Assembly: GCF_008629685.1 (NCBI RefSeq)
Contig: NZ_VWSF01000034.1
Coordinates: 1-51,902 of the forward strand
Reading direction: 5' to 3'
Origin: Adhaeribacter rhizoryzae
GTDB lineage: Bacteria > Bacteroidota > Bacteroidia > Cytophagales > Hymenobacteraceae
DNA: 51,902 nt
The notes beneath the pieces were generated by a model, which did no database searches, was not told the DNA's origin, and worked only from the letters and a program-made list of their open reading frames with translations. The translations under genes and the position numbers were made by a program. Below are positions 24,873-34,099 of the stretch, one piece after another; positions within the stretch are counted from its first letter, which is position 1, and each line of letters opens with the position of its first letter.

Positions 24873-25871
24873 ATGCCCCGCTACTTCTCTAACCGCCAGA
24901 TAAATTATGCCGCTTGGGATGCGTGTGTGGCAGCATCGGAGCAGCGGCTGGTGTATGCTTTGTCGTGGTACCTGGATGTGGTATCGCCGGGCTGGGCCGG
25001 ATTGGTGGAAGAGCAGGATGGGCAATATGTAGCCGTAATGCCTTTGCCGATAAAGCAGCAATTCGGTATTCATTATTTAGCGCAACCTTTGTTCTGTCAG
25101 CAATTAGGTTTTTTTGCCATAACCAATGCCGTTCAACCAAAACAATTTGTAGCGGCAATCAAACGCCATTTTTCTTTAATCAGCAAATACACCTTTAACA
25201 CTAGTAATACTTTTCTCCTTAACCCCGAAGAGAAATCTGATTTACACGTTTACCAACATTACACGCACCACCTGAATTTAAACCAAAGCTACGAGGCTAT
25301 TTACCAAAATTATTCCCGCGACCGGAAACTGAACCTGAAGCGCAGCCAGAAAGCTGGTTTAATTATACGGGAAAGTACCGATATTGAAATTTTAATCCGG
25401 TTGTTTAAAGAAGATGCTGCTACCCGCATCCGGGGCGGTGTTTCGGAGGCGGCTTACGGGCAATTACAACAACTTTACCAGGTACTAGCAGCCAAAGGGC
25501 TGGCTACTTTGCTTTACACCCAAACTTCCGCCGGCGAAATAGATGCCGGTTGTTTGTTTGTGACCTACGGTCAGAAAATTATTTACCTGTTTAATGCCGC
25601 CTCAATAGCAGGGCGTAGCCGCAACGGCCGCTCCCTAATGCTGGATTATATGATTCAAAAATACGCTGGCCAACCTTATATTTTCGATTTTGAAAGTCCA
25701 GCGGATATTTCGTCTATCATTCGGGTGTACCAGGGGTTTGGTGCCGAGCCGGCGCCATTTTATACCATCACGCAAAATAATTTACCAGTACCGCTTAAAT
25801 TTCTGAAGAAAGCCCGGCAATTTCTATATCTAAAGGTAATAGCTAACTTTACGGCTAAGCCCAGCAGTTAA
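24873..25871 (+). CDS. FemAB/GNAT-like acyltransferase
   Basis: A 332-residue soluble protein with the two-domain FemAB/GNAT fold. The most typical part is 'YEAIYQNYSRDRKLNLKRSQKAGLIIRESTDIEILIRLFKED' followed by 'GEIDAGCLFVTYGQKIIYLFNAASIAGRSRNGRSLMLDYMIQKYAGQPYIFDFES' near the end, which resembles the acyl-CoA or aminoacyl-tRNA binding half. Related proteins in polysaccharide clusters add acyl or aminoacyl groups to sugars. It lies 30 bases downstream of fdtA and 5 bases upstream of the Wzx flippase gene, so the genes form an operon. The substrate is not known. Confidence 0.75.
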   Translation: MPRYFSNRQINYAAWDACVAASEQRLVYALSWYLDVVSPGWAGLVEEQDGQYVAVMPLPIKQQFGIHYLAQPLFCQQLGFFAITNAVQPKQFVAAIKRHFSLISKYTFNTSNTFLLNPEEKSDLHVYQHYTHHLNLNQSYEAIYQNYSRDRKLNLKRSQKAGLIIRESTDIEILIRLFKEDAATRIRGGVSEAAYGQLQQLYQVLAAKGLATLLYTQTSAGEIDAGCLFVTYGQKIIYLFNAASIAGRSRNGRSLMLDYMIQKYAGQPYIFDFESPADISSIIRVYQGFGAEPAPFYTITQNNLPVPLKFLKKARQFLYLKVIANFTAKPSS

Positions 25872-25876
25872 ACCCA

Positions 25877-27124
25877 ATGTTATCTTTTCTGAAATCTTCT
25901 TTTTGGTCGTTGCTGTCGGTGGGCTCCCGTACGGTTAGTGCTTTAATTATAAATAAAATAATTGCCGGTCAGTTTGGCCCCCAAGGCATCACGCTGCTCT
26001 CGCATTTTCAGAACTTAGTAACGCTGGCTACTACTATTCCCATCGAAGGCATAAACGTAGGCCTGGTTACTTATTTGGCGGGCAAAGAACCCAACAGCAC
26101 AAATTACCGTCGGTATTATATGGCCGGCATATTTTGGCAGGTGTTGGTATTTTTTGTGGTAACCGGTATAATTCTGAGTCAACAGCATTTTTACCTGGGT
26201 ACCTTTCTGCAACAAGTTAACCCGGTTAGCTGGGGCATATTTTTCTTTCTGGGCCTGGTGTTTTTTTTAGTAACCGCTTACCTGCAAACGCTTATGCTGG
26301 CCCGGCAGGAACTGCGGGCTTATACTATTTTAATATTTGTTTCCAGTGTTTGCAGCGCTCTTTTTATCTGGTTATTTCTGCGGGAAATACCTTTAGCCAG
26401 TATATTATTGCTGTACCTGGCCAGCCAAGGTGTAACGGCAGTTGTGGCGCTAATTATTGCGGCCCGCAAAGGTTGGTTACCTGCCTGGACTTGGGAAGGC
26501 CTGAACAAACCTATATTGCGCGATATTGGTAAATTTATTTTAATGGCGCTTACGCTGGCCATTTGTTCTAAACTGGTAAACTTTTACGTGCGCGATTTAA
26601 TGATCAAGCGCTTCGATTTGTACCAGACCGGTTTGTGGCAGGCCATGGTTAAGCTATCAGATAATTATACAATGCTTTTTACTTCGCTTATCAGCATGGT
26701 ATATTACCCCCGGGTAGCTGCCTTAGTTCAACAGCCCGAAGCTTTGCGGCGGTACGTGCGGCAGGTATTTTTTATATTAGTGCCAGCCATTGCGGCGGGT
26801 TTGCTGTTGTTTTACGGGCTGCAGCGGTGGTTTATTATTTTGTTGTTTAACCCGGATTTTTTACCCGGCGCTTATTTGCTCGATTACCAGGTATTAGGCG
26901 ATTTTTTTAAAATGTCGGCCTGGATATTATCTTACCTCATGATGGCCCAGGCTCGCACCGGTTTGTATATTTTGGTGCAGGTGGTAGCTGCCGGTTTGTA
27001 CTTGCTTATTCTTTTCTGGCTGGTAAATAAATACGGCTTACCCGGCGTTACCATGGCCCATTGTGTTAGTTTCGGGTTATTTCTGGTGTTTAACCTTATT
27101 TTTTTCCGGAAGTTAATATTCTGA
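25877..27124 (+). CDS. Wzx-type O-antigen/oligosaccharide translocase
   Basis: A 415-residue protein with about 12 transmembrane helices, of the MOP/MATE-like flippase superfamily. It moves lipid-linked sugar units across the inner membrane. The start 'LKSSFWSLLSVGSRTVSALIINKIIAGQFGPQGITLLSHFQNLV' is the classic WzxE/RfbX first-helix region, and 'LVNFYVRDLMIKRFDLYQTGLWQAMVKLSDNYTMLFTSLISMVYYPR' is another typical part. The stop TGA overlaps the ATG of the next glycosyltransferase by one base (TGATG at 27122-27126), which suggests translational coupling. It links the cluster to lipid-carried glycan export. Confidence 0.9.
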   Translation: MLSFLKSSFWSLLSVGSRTVSALIINKIIAGQFGPQGITLLSHFQNLVTLATTIPIEGINVGLVTYLAGKEPNSTNYRRYYMAGIFWQVLVFFVVTGIILSQQHFYLGTFLQQVNPVSWGIFFFLGLVFFLVTAYLQTLMLARQELRAYTILIFVSSVCSALFIWLFLREIPLASILLLYLASQGVTAVVALIIAARKGWLPAWTWEGLNKPILRDIGKFILMALTLAICSKLVNFYVRDLMIKRFDLYQTGLWQAMVKLSDNYTMLFTSLISMVYYPRVAALVQQPEALRRYVRQVFFILVPAIAAGLLLFYGLQRWFIILLFNPDFLPGAYLLDYQVLGDFFKMSAWILSYLMMAQARTGLYILVQVVAAGLYLLILFWLVNKYGLPGVTMAHCVSFGLFLVFNLIFFRKLIF

Positions 27125-28083
27125 TGCAGCCACTGGTAAGTATTATTTGCCTTTGTTATAACCACCGGCCGTATTTGCCGGAAGCCCTGGCTTCCGTTCA
27201 AAACCAGACGTACCCCAACTTGGAAATAATTATAGTAGACGATGCCAGCACCGATGACAGCGCCGAATGGCTGACTAATTATTGCCAACAATATCCACAA
27301 ATTAAATATATCCAACACACCCAAAACACCGGCAATACCCGCGCCTTCAACGAAGCCTTTAAACTTTCTGCCGGCGAATTTATTATTGATTTTGCCACCG
27401 ACGATGTGTTATTGCCCAACCGGGTAACCGAACAGGTAAAAGCTTTTCAGGGCTTAGACCAAACCTATGGCGTGGTATATACCGATGCAGAATTGATAGA
27501 CGAATATTCTAAATCAATCGGACACTTTTACCAGCGCGATGCGCAGGGCAAGGTTATTTCCCGCACCCCTTCGGGCTACGTTTTTACCGATATTTTAAAA
27601 TACGCTTTTCTTTGTCCGCCCACGCTTATGTTCCGGCGAACTTTACTCGAAAAAACCGGCTGCTACGACGAAACGCTGGCTTACGAAGACTTTGACGTGT
27701 GGGTGCGATCGGCACAGGAATTCCAGTTTTATTTCCTGGATAAAATATTAACCCGCCGCCGGGTACACGCCGCTTCTTTATCGCATCAATTATACACGCC
27801 CGGCGATAAACAACTGACTTCTACTGTAATAATTTGCCGAAAAGCGCAAAAATTAATCCGAACATCCGCCGAGAAGGAAGCTTTAATAATACGCGTGAAA
27901 TCTGAACTGCGGCAAGCCGTTTTTACCCAGAACTTTCCGGAAGCGCGGGAGTTGGTAAGATTACTGGAAGAACTCACCTATTTAAATTGGCCCTACCAGT
28001 TGTTAAAATGGGCGGCCGTGTCGGAAATCCGTCTAGGTTTTATCCGGAAATGGTATTACCATTGGGTTTACAATAAAGCCTGA
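27124..28083 (+). CDS. Family 2 glycosyltransferase
   Basis: A 319-residue GT-A fold transferase that adds one sugar from a nucleotide donor in the cytosol. The N-terminus has 'PLVSIICLCYNHRPYLPEALASVQNQTYPNLEIIIVDDASTDDSAEWL', the standard GT2 opening. The metal-binding region is 'FIIDFATDDVLLPNRV', and 'YAFLCPPTLMFRRTLLEKTGCYDETLAYEDFDVWVRSA' carries the catalytic-base acidic pair. The start overlaps the Wzx stop, and the HTTM gene begins 2 bases after its stop. The acceptor is presumed to be a lipid-linked sugar. It is the only soluble glycosyltransferase in the cluster. Confidence 0.93.
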   Translation: MQPLVSIICLCYNHRPYLPEALASVQNQTYPNLEIIIVDDASTDDSAEWLTNYCQQYPQIKYIQHTQNTGNTRAFNEAFKLSAGEFIIDFATDDVLLPNRVTEQVKAFQGLDQTYGVVYTDAELIDEYSKSIGHFYQRDAQGKVISRTPSGYVFTDILKYAFLCPPTLMFRRTLLEKTGCYDETLAYEDFDVWVRSAQEFQFYFLDKILTRRRVHAASLSHQLYTPGDKQLTSTVIICRKAQKLIRTSAEKEALIIRVKSELRQAVFTQNFPEARELVRLLEELTYLNWPYQLLKWAAVSEIRLGFIRKWYYHWVYNKA

Positions 28084-28085
28084 GC

Positions 28086-29600
28086 ATGACTAAGAGATTT
28101 TTCGGGAAGTTAGAAGCGCTTTACGCCCGCCGGGTAGATGCCCTGGGTTTAGCTTTTTTCCGGATAGCCTATAGCCTGGTTTTATTACTGGAAGTAAAAC
28201 AGCTTTTTACCTTCCGGAGTCTTATTTTTACCGAGGTTTCTACGCCCATTTACTTGATTACAAGTTTGCTTTTGGTATGGGCAGTGGCTTTGGTTTGCTT
28301 GTTCCTGGGTTACTATACGCGTCTGGCTGCCTTAATCAATTATATTATCGGGGTTTACATTGTCTGGCAAATGCCGGACTTTAAATACCACCTCGATTTT
28401 GTAATGACAACCGTTAATTTTCTGCTGCTTTTTCTACCGGTCTCCGTCAGTTTTTCGCTCGATGAATATTTAGAAAAGAAACAACAACCACAAAAGCTCC
28501 AGTCTACCCAGGTGAGCAGCCTTTATAACTGGTTGCTGGTTATGTTGGGTATTGGTTTAGTTTACCTCGATTCGGCGGTTAATAAATTAGATTCGCCTAT
28601 GTGGTTATCGGGTTTGGGTTTTTGGCTGCCGAGTTCACTGCCGCAAAACGCCCAAACTAATTTGTCGTGGTTGTTAAATCAGGAATATTTGGCACGGTTT
28701 ATCGGCTACGGAATATTGGTGTTCGAAATCTCTTTTATTTTTCTTATTCCTTTCCGGGTTCTCCGCTGGCCGCTAATTATTGTTGGTATTTTACTGCACC
28801 TGGGTATTGGCCTTGCTTATCCTATTCCGCACTTTGCTTTGCTGATGTTGGCCCTGTATATTCCCTTATTGCCAGATATTTTTTGGCAAAAATTGCGCAG
28901 GGTTTTTAGGTTGCCACAACTCCAAACCAAAGCAGCGGTTAACGTTTCGGATGAACTGAAATCTGCCGGAGGTATTCGCAGCAAAAGCACTTGGCTAACT
29001 TTATTTATGTTATACGCGGTTGTGGGGCAAATTATGTGTATGCTGGCCGCGCCGTTAGTACAGGATTTTGCAACTAAAAATCAGTTAAAAGGTATTCTGA
29101 CGACATCGCAATATTTATTTAAGCCCTTTTATTTTGTAAATCAGAAGCTGCTGGGCATTGTATCGCACGATATTTTTCTGGATAAGCATTTTGCAGATTT
29201 CGACCAGCTAATAAATATTAGTTATTTGGAAATTAACGGTAATATAAAACCATTGCCACTTTTTACCCAAACCGGTCAGCCCGGCGCTTACAGCACCGGC
29301 CGCCTCTGGACCAAGTGGGCGTACCGCGTAACCGGAGCCAACCCAGATAAAGAAAAGCTAGCAGCCGGCATCGAGCAATTTGCCTTTTTCTGGGCCAGGC
29401 AGCAGAAAATAAATTTAGATATTGCGGTTTTCCTGGTCCGAATTAAAAGAATAGAAACAATAAATAATTGGGAGAAACATTTCCTGAACCACCAAATAAA
29501 CCAGCCTTGGATAACGGTGGGGCGGGTAGTATGGCAAAATCAGCAAAGCCGGATTGAATGGTTTAGGGGGAAAGAATTACAGAAGAAAAATAATCTGTAA
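28086..29600 (+). CDS. HTTM-domain (gamma-carboxylase-like) membrane protein
   Basis: A 504-residue protein with about 8-9 membrane segments up to residue 340 and a soluble C-terminal part. The N-terminal 'DALGLAFFRIAYSLVLLLEVKQLF' and 'KYHLDFVMTTVNFLLLFLPVSVSFSLDEYL' followed by 'YNWLLVMLGIGLVYLDSAVNKLDSPMWLSGLGFWL' are characteristic of the HTTM domain found in vitamin-K-dependent gamma-carboxylase relatives. Bacterial members are of unknown substrate. It starts 2 bases after the glycosyltransferase stop, so it is co-translated with the glycan genes, which points to envelope glycan or glycolipid modification. This is an inference from position. Confidence 0.85.
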   Translation: MTKRFFGKLEALYARRVDALGLAFFRIAYSLVLLLEVKQLFTFRSLIFTEVSTPIYLITSLLLVWAVALVCLFLGYYTRLAALINYIIGVYIVWQMPDFKYHLDFVMTTVNFLLLFLPVSVSFSLDEYLEKKQQPQKLQSTQVSSLYNWLLVMLGIGLVYLDSAVNKLDSPMWLSGLGFWLPSSLPQNAQTNLSWLLNQEYLARFIGYGILVFEISFIFLIPFRVLRWPLIIVGILLHLGIGLAYPIPHFALLMLALYIPLLPDIFWQKLRRVFRLPQLQTKAAVNVSDELKSAGGIRSKSTWLTLFMLYAVVGQIMCMLAAPLVQDFATKNQLKGILTTSQYLFKPFYFVNQKLLGIVSHDIFLDKHFADFDQLINISYLEINGNIKPLPLFTQTGQPGAYSTGRLWTKWAYRVTGANPDKEKLAAGIEQFAFFWARQQKINLDIAVFLVRIKRIETINNWEKHFLNHQINQPWITVGRVVWQNQQSRIEWFRGKELQKKNNL

Positions 29601-29665
29601 ACCGGTTGGGTTCCGATTTTTAATTATAACTGCTTAATATTGCCGGGTAAATTTAAACATAACAG

Positions 29666-30622
29666 GTGCCAGCTAGCCAGGAAAAAGTTATTCAGGTTGT
29701 TCGTTATTCCCCAACGTACCGGGATTTGTGGAACCAATTCAACCACCAGGCCATAAATGGATTATTTTTATTCGACCGGAATTACCTCGAATACCACCAG
29801 CAACGTTTCCAGGATCATTCTTTATTATTTTTTCAGGAAGAAAAATTAATTGGTATTTTCCCGATGAACGAAAATGCTGGTGTTGCTTTTTCGCACCAAG
29901 GCTTAACGTTTGGGGGCTTACTAATTGGACCGCGGCTGAAAATTCATGGTTACCTAGCCGCTTTTGAAGCGCTATTAAATTACTTACGGCAACTTAAATT
30001 CACGAAGCTTATTTACAAAGCAATACCTTTTATTTTTCAGCAGCAGTTGGCGCTCGAAGACCATTATGCTTTTTTTAGGTATGGCTTTGTGCTAAAAAAC
30101 CGGAGCCTTTCTTCTTGTATTGATTTAAGCCAGCCCGTACCGTATACCAAAGGCCGCAAGTGGAGTTTAGCGAAAGCGTTACAAGCTAACTTAACTGTAA
30201 CCGAATCGGAAGATTATGTAGCTTTTATGCAATTGGTTGGGCAAATTCTGGAAACTAAATACGCGGTGCAGCCTACCCATACCACCGAAGAAATAATTTA
30301 CCTGGCCGGCAAATTTCCGCAAAATATTAAACTGCTGGCTGTTTATCAGCAGCAGGAAATGATAGGCGGCACCATTATTTACCTGAGTAGCCAGGTTGTG
30401 CACTTGCAATATATTGCCACCAACGATGCCGGTAAGAAATTGCACGCTCTGGATTTAATCATACATCATCTGATTCAGACCTATCGGGCAGAAAAGAAAT
30501 ATTTAAACTTTGGAATCTCGCCGGGTCCGGATGCCTACGGGTTAAATACCGGCCTCATTCAAAATAAGGAAAGTTACGGAGCCCGGAGTTTACCGCACGA
30601 TATTTACGAGCTAACCTTGTAA
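29666..30622 (+). CDS. Second FemAB/GNAT-like acyltransferase of the cluster
   Basis: A 318-residue protein with a GTG start at 29666; the next in-frame ATG is far inside the domain. Fold markers are 'EEKLIGIFPMNENAG', 'GLTFGGLLIGPRL', and in the second half 'QEMIGGTIIYLSSQVVHLQYIATNDAGKKLHALDLIIHHLI'. The last stretch matches the acetyl-CoA-binding or aminoacyl-tRNA-binding region of GNAT/FemAB proteins. It ends with 'NFGISPGPDAYGLNTGLIQNKESYGARSLPHDIYEL', common in Bacteroidota surface-glycan acyltransferases. It has little visible similarity to the first one at 24873 outside the fold. The downstream membrane-protein gene begins 13 bases later. Confidence 0.78.
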   Translation: MPASQEKVIQVVRYSPTYRDLWNQFNHQAINGLFLFDRNYLEYHQQRFQDHSLLFFQEEKLIGIFPMNENAGVAFSHQGLTFGGLLIGPRLKIHGYLAAFEALLNYLRQLKFTKLIYKAIPFIFQQQLALEDHYAFFRYGFVLKNRSLSSCIDLSQPVPYTKGRKWSLAKALQANLTVTESEDYVAFMQLVGQILETKYAVQPTHTTEEIIYLAGKFPQNIKLLAVYQQQEMIGGTIIYLSSQVVHLQYIATNDAGKKLHALDLIIHHLIQTYRAEKKYLNFGISPGPDAYGLNTGLIQNKESYGARSLPHDIYELTL

Positions 30623-30635
30623 CCTATGCGCGTGC

Positions 30636-32294
30636 ATGATAAATAAAGGTAGCATTTTAAATAAATCTGCAGCGTTCTGGCTACCAGTTTTACTTTTCGG
30701 CCTTACGTATTTGCTGCTGGGTTTTCACTACGAAACCAACGACGATGTAATAATCTCGCTGCTTTTGCGCGGCATTCTCGTTCAGCCGCCTTTAAGCGAT
30801 TTATCGTTGTATTTTCATGGTCTGAGCCACGGATTGACATTGCTCTATAAACTGGCTCCGCAAATTCCTTGGTACGGCATGTTGTTGTATGCCCTGCTTT
30901 TTACCGCTACCGTTTTGGCTTTTATCTTTCTGCAAGGTCACGGATTGGTTCGCAAGCGATTTTGGTGGGCCTGGTTCTTTTTGTTTTTTCTGGCCGGTTG
31001 GTACGAGCATATTTTCTGGTTTAATTACATGCGGGTGCCCTTATTATTAACAGGTACTTGTTATTTACTTTTCCTGAGCCTGTGGGGTAATAAAAATAAT
31101 TTGTTTGTAAGAATAATGTTGGGCTTGCTGTTTCTACTAGCGCTGTGCATTCGGCCTAGTGCGGCTTTGTTAGGGTTAGCGGTAGTTTGGCCGGCTACCT
31201 TCCTGTTATTACCCAATAAAGTAAAGGCCTGGTTAAAGTGGCAATCATTGCTATGGTTTGCAGTTATTGGCCTTGGTTTTTTTGTTGGGCTACATTTTAC
31301 CCAATCGCCTGCTGCAAAAGAATACCAGCGCCTGGATTGGCTAAAATCTACCGTAATAGATTTCGAAATTTACGAAGCGCAACCCCAAACAGATGCCGAT
31401 AAATTAGCTTTTAAAGCAATTACCCAATGGTTTATTGTTGATAAGCAAGTCATTAATGAGGCCTATTATGCACGCGCCGGAAGCATTAACTTATCTTATA
31501 TATTATTAAAAGTAGCGCCAATTAAACTAGCAGCTTTGATCACGTTGTTGCTGCGCGATCATTTTCTGGTGCTGGCACTTAATGTTTTTTTATTAATATT
31601 TATATTATTCAATCATCAGCGGTACGCGGGTTTTAACCGGAAAATAATATTTGCCTACCAAGTATATTTTTGGTTATTAATATTGGCAATTGGTATATTT
31701 ATGAAATTGCCGCCGCGGCTTATTACCCCTTGTTTAAGTTTATATACGTTGGTAAATGCCGCCGTATTTTTAAGATTTAACTACCCGGCAGCGCCTAAAT
31801 TTAGAGCCAGTAAATTAATAGGGTTAATATTCGTGCTTTTGTTAGGGCTGCAACTTTTTAAAATAGTTAACCGGGCCAAGTGGCAAAAAACAAATCAAGA
31901 AAATAATGAGGCATTTATTGCTACCGTTAAAAATTCATTTCCGGAAAAAATAGTAGTTACCAGTGTGTTGCCCGATTATTTTCGGTCGCTTTCGCCTTTC
32001 CGGAATTATAATTTTGGGCCTAAGGCAATATTTTTATTAACGGGTTGGCAAACATTAGATCCGGCAAATCAGGTATACTTTAAAAAACTTACCGGACAAT
32101 CAGATTTTGCTAAGGCAGTTATTGCATTAGCGGGGCGTGCAAACACAGTTTGGCTTATGTCGCCTGAATTTTATAACTTTCTGCAAACGTATTTTAAGAT
32201 TTTTTGCGGGCAAAATTTAACTTTAAAACCCGGTCAGAATTTAATTGAAGGCAATGCGCCGGTCCAAATTTATTGGCCAGCTAATTTGCCGTAA
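30636..32294 (+). CDS. GT-C-like polytopic membrane protein
   Basis: A 552-residue protein with about 10-12 transmembrane helices. Near the N-terminus 'LLLGFHYETNDDVIISLLLRG' places an acidic pair (N-D-D) just outside the first helix, as in GT-C glycosyltransferases and O-antigen polymerase or ligase proteins. The C-terminal 130 residues are soluble. It could be a polymerase, ligase or lipid-linked-sugar transferase; the text does not decide. It is the last gene of the tight plus-strand glycan cluster: the previous gene stops 13 bases earlier and the desaturase gene begins 171 bases later with its own promoter-like box. Confidence 0.65.
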   Translation: MINKGSILNKSAAFWLPVLLFGLTYLLLGFHYETNDDVIISLLLRGILVQPPLSDLSLYFHGLSHGLTLLYKLAPQIPWYGMLLYALLFTATVLAFIFLQGHGLVRKRFWWAWFFLFFLAGWYEHIFWFNYMRVPLLLTGTCYLLFLSLWGNKNNLFVRIMLGLLFLLALCIRPSAALLGLAVVWPATFLLLPNKVKAWLKWQSLLWFAVIGLGFFVGLHFTQSPAAKEYQRLDWLKSTVIDFEIYEAQPQTDADKLAFKAITQWFIVDKQVINEAYYARAGSINLSYILLKVAPIKLAALITLLLRDHFLVLALNVFLLIFILFNHQRYAGFNRKIIFAYQVYFWLLILAIGIFMKLPPRLITPCLSLYTLVNAAVFLRFNYPAAPKFRASKLIGLIFVLLLGLQLFKIVNRAKWQKTNQENNEAFIATVKNSFPEKIVVTSVLPDYFRSLSPFRNYNFGPKAIFLLTGWQTLDPANQVYFKKLTGQSDFAKAVIALAGRANTVWLMSPEFYNFLQTYFKIFCGQNLTLKPGQNLIEGNAPVQIYWPANLP

Positions 32295-32465
32295 AATTTA
32301 ATGGCTTTCTTAAAACATTAAGCATTACTTACATCTTTAACCGGTATAACTACGTATTAAAAGCAACTAAGAAAGTTATTTCTGGTTAAATATAAGTAAA
32401 TGGGTGGCAACGCTTAAAATAAAGTTAGTATATTTGGTGTTTAATATTTTTATAGTATAAATTAA

Positions 32466-33443
32466 ATGATTGCAGCTATCTCTTCCCGGGTGGAAGTCCT
32501 CAAGTATTTAGAATCGTTTGTAGCCGAAAATTTATCCAGCTTCTTGAAAACGGTTGAAGAAAGCTGGCAACCTGCGGATCTGTTGCCGGACCCTCGTCTG
32601 GATAACTTTTTTGATGAAATAAAGCTATTGCGGGAGCGGGCTAAATCGCTATCCTACGATTTGTTTGCCGTTTTAATCGGCGATACCATTACCGAAGAAG
32701 CCCTGCCAACCTACGAAAGTTGGCTTTTCTCGATCACCGACATGCCCAATAACCCCGACAGCGCCTGGACCAAATGGAACCGCGGCTGGACTTCGGAAGA
32801 AAACCGGCACGGCGATTTGCTCAACCGCTATTTGTTTTTATCGGGCCGCGTAAATATGCGCGAAATGGAAGCTTCTACGCAATATTTAATTGCCGATGGC
32901 TTTGATTTGCAAACCGACATGGACCCGTACCGGAGCTTTGTATATACCAGCTACCAGGAAACCGCTACGCAAATATCGCACCGCCGCGTAGCCCAAATTG
33001 CTAAACGCGAAGGCGATGTGGTGCTGGCTAAATTGTGCGGTTATATTGCCGGCGACGAAGCCCGCCACGCCAAAGTGTATAAATCTTTTGTAGATAAAAT
33101 ATTTGAAGTAGACCCGAGCGAAATGATGCTGGCCTTCGAAGATATGATGCGCAAAAAGATTGTGATGCCGGCCCACTACATGCGCGAATTAGGCGTTGAA
33201 ATTGGTCAAACTTTTGGTCACTTTACTGATGCCGCCCAGCGAATTGGCGTTTATACCTCGCACGATTACGTAAATATTCTGGAAGATTTAATTAAAGACT
33301 GGAAGGTAGAGCACATTACCGGCATGAATGAAGCTGGCGAAAAAGCCCGTGATTACATTATGGCCCTACCCAACCGGTTAAAGCGGGTAGCCGAACGCAT
33401 GAAGCCGCCCCAAAGAGAATATAAATTCCGTTGGATTGATTAA
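32466..33443 (+). CDS. Acyl-ACP desaturase (soluble, di-iron)
   Basis: Inserts a double bond into acyl-ACP with O2 and ferredoxin, supplying unsaturated fatty acids. The 325-residue protein has the two E-x-x-H iron motifs of the stearoyl-ACP desaturase family: Glu112-x-x-His115 in 'SEENRHGDLL' and Glu198-x-x-His201 in 'GDEARHAKVY'. Other acidic ligands are near Glu77/Glu78 and Glu165. The first 40 residues are helical and family-typical. A TATATTTG box at 32429-32436 is the likely -7 promoter element. A strong hairpin terminator follows. Confidence 0.94.
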   Translation: MIAAISSRVEVLKYLESFVAENLSSFLKTVEESWQPADLLPDPRLDNFFDEIKLLRERAKSLSYDLFAVLIGDTITEEALPTYESWLFSITDMPNNPDSAWTKWNRGWTSEENRHGDLLNRYLFLSGRVNMREMEASTQYLIADGFDLQTDMDPYRSFVYTSYQETATQISHRRVAQIAKREGDVVLAKLCGYIAGDEARHAKVYKSFVDKIFEVDPSEMMLAFEDMMRKKIVMPAHYMRELGVEIGQTFGHFTDAAQRIGVYTSHDYVNILEDLIKDWKVEHITGMNEAGEKARDYIMALPNRLKRVAERMKPPQREYKFRWID

Positions 33444-33461
33444 TTTCTAAATTATATAAAA

Positions 33462-33498
33462 CAAAAGCCCTGGTTTAATTAAATCAGGGCTTTTGCTT
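33462..33498 (+). terminator. Intrinsic terminator after the desaturase gene
   Basis: Stem CAAAAGCCCTG ... CAGGGCTTTTG with further A-T pairs toward a short loop, followed by a T-rich stretch. It is symmetrical, so it could act in both directions, but no minus-strand gene faces it. Confidence 0.82.
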
Positions 33499-33648
33499 TA
33501 TATTTAATACAGTTAGTAAATTTTTATTGTTATAGCTGCATTTCTGCTTTTCGGCATAGCTTTCTAGATCTAATTTTCGTATAGCTTTTTTGTTTCCCTA
33601 ATATTTATCTAATACTATTATCAAGTGGGTAATGCGTCATCTACAGGC

Positions 33649-33763
33649 GTCATGTTGAGCCTGTCAAAATAGCTGAATCTACTTTTATACAGTAGTAATA
33701 GTTCCTTCGACAAGCTCAGGATGACCAATAATGTAGACTTTAGCGCAGGTTTCGCTTTATGAT
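33649..33763 (+). repeat. Dispersed ~110-bp REP/MITE-like element, copy 2
   Basis: This is the opposite-orientation copy of the element at 3296-3407. The core 33649-33726 is an imperfect inverted repeat with outer ends GTCATGTTGAGCCTGTC and CGACAAGCTCAGGATGACC. Its right flank (33727-33763) is conserved in the other copy. The 656-bp gap 33444-34099 also holds the desaturase terminator and, further right, AT-rich DNA with a tiny possible lipoprotein frame on the minus strand (33874-33921), too short to call. Confidence 0.75.
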
Positions 33764-34099
33764 GGTATAATCAGCTAAATAACTTAAATTTTTAAGTATG
33801 AAATTCACTAAACAATAGCCTTTTGCGTTTGTTTAAGTACTAAACACTAAAACCAGCACCCACCCGGAAGCAATCAGTTAGCGCAGCCGAAAAACAGGAG
33901 TAAAAAGAAAATCTGTTTCACCTTACTAAGCAATTATTCTGGTTAAGTAGTTTTGTTTGTACCGGCCTTTACCTGCTCATTCGTTATTAAACCGCAACTT
34001 GGCAGAAAGGCAGCAGAAAATCAGCCGGAATTGTTGTAAATTAGGGTTATGGATTTAGTGCAGTTGAAAAATTTTCTAGCAATTTAAATTTTATAGAAT

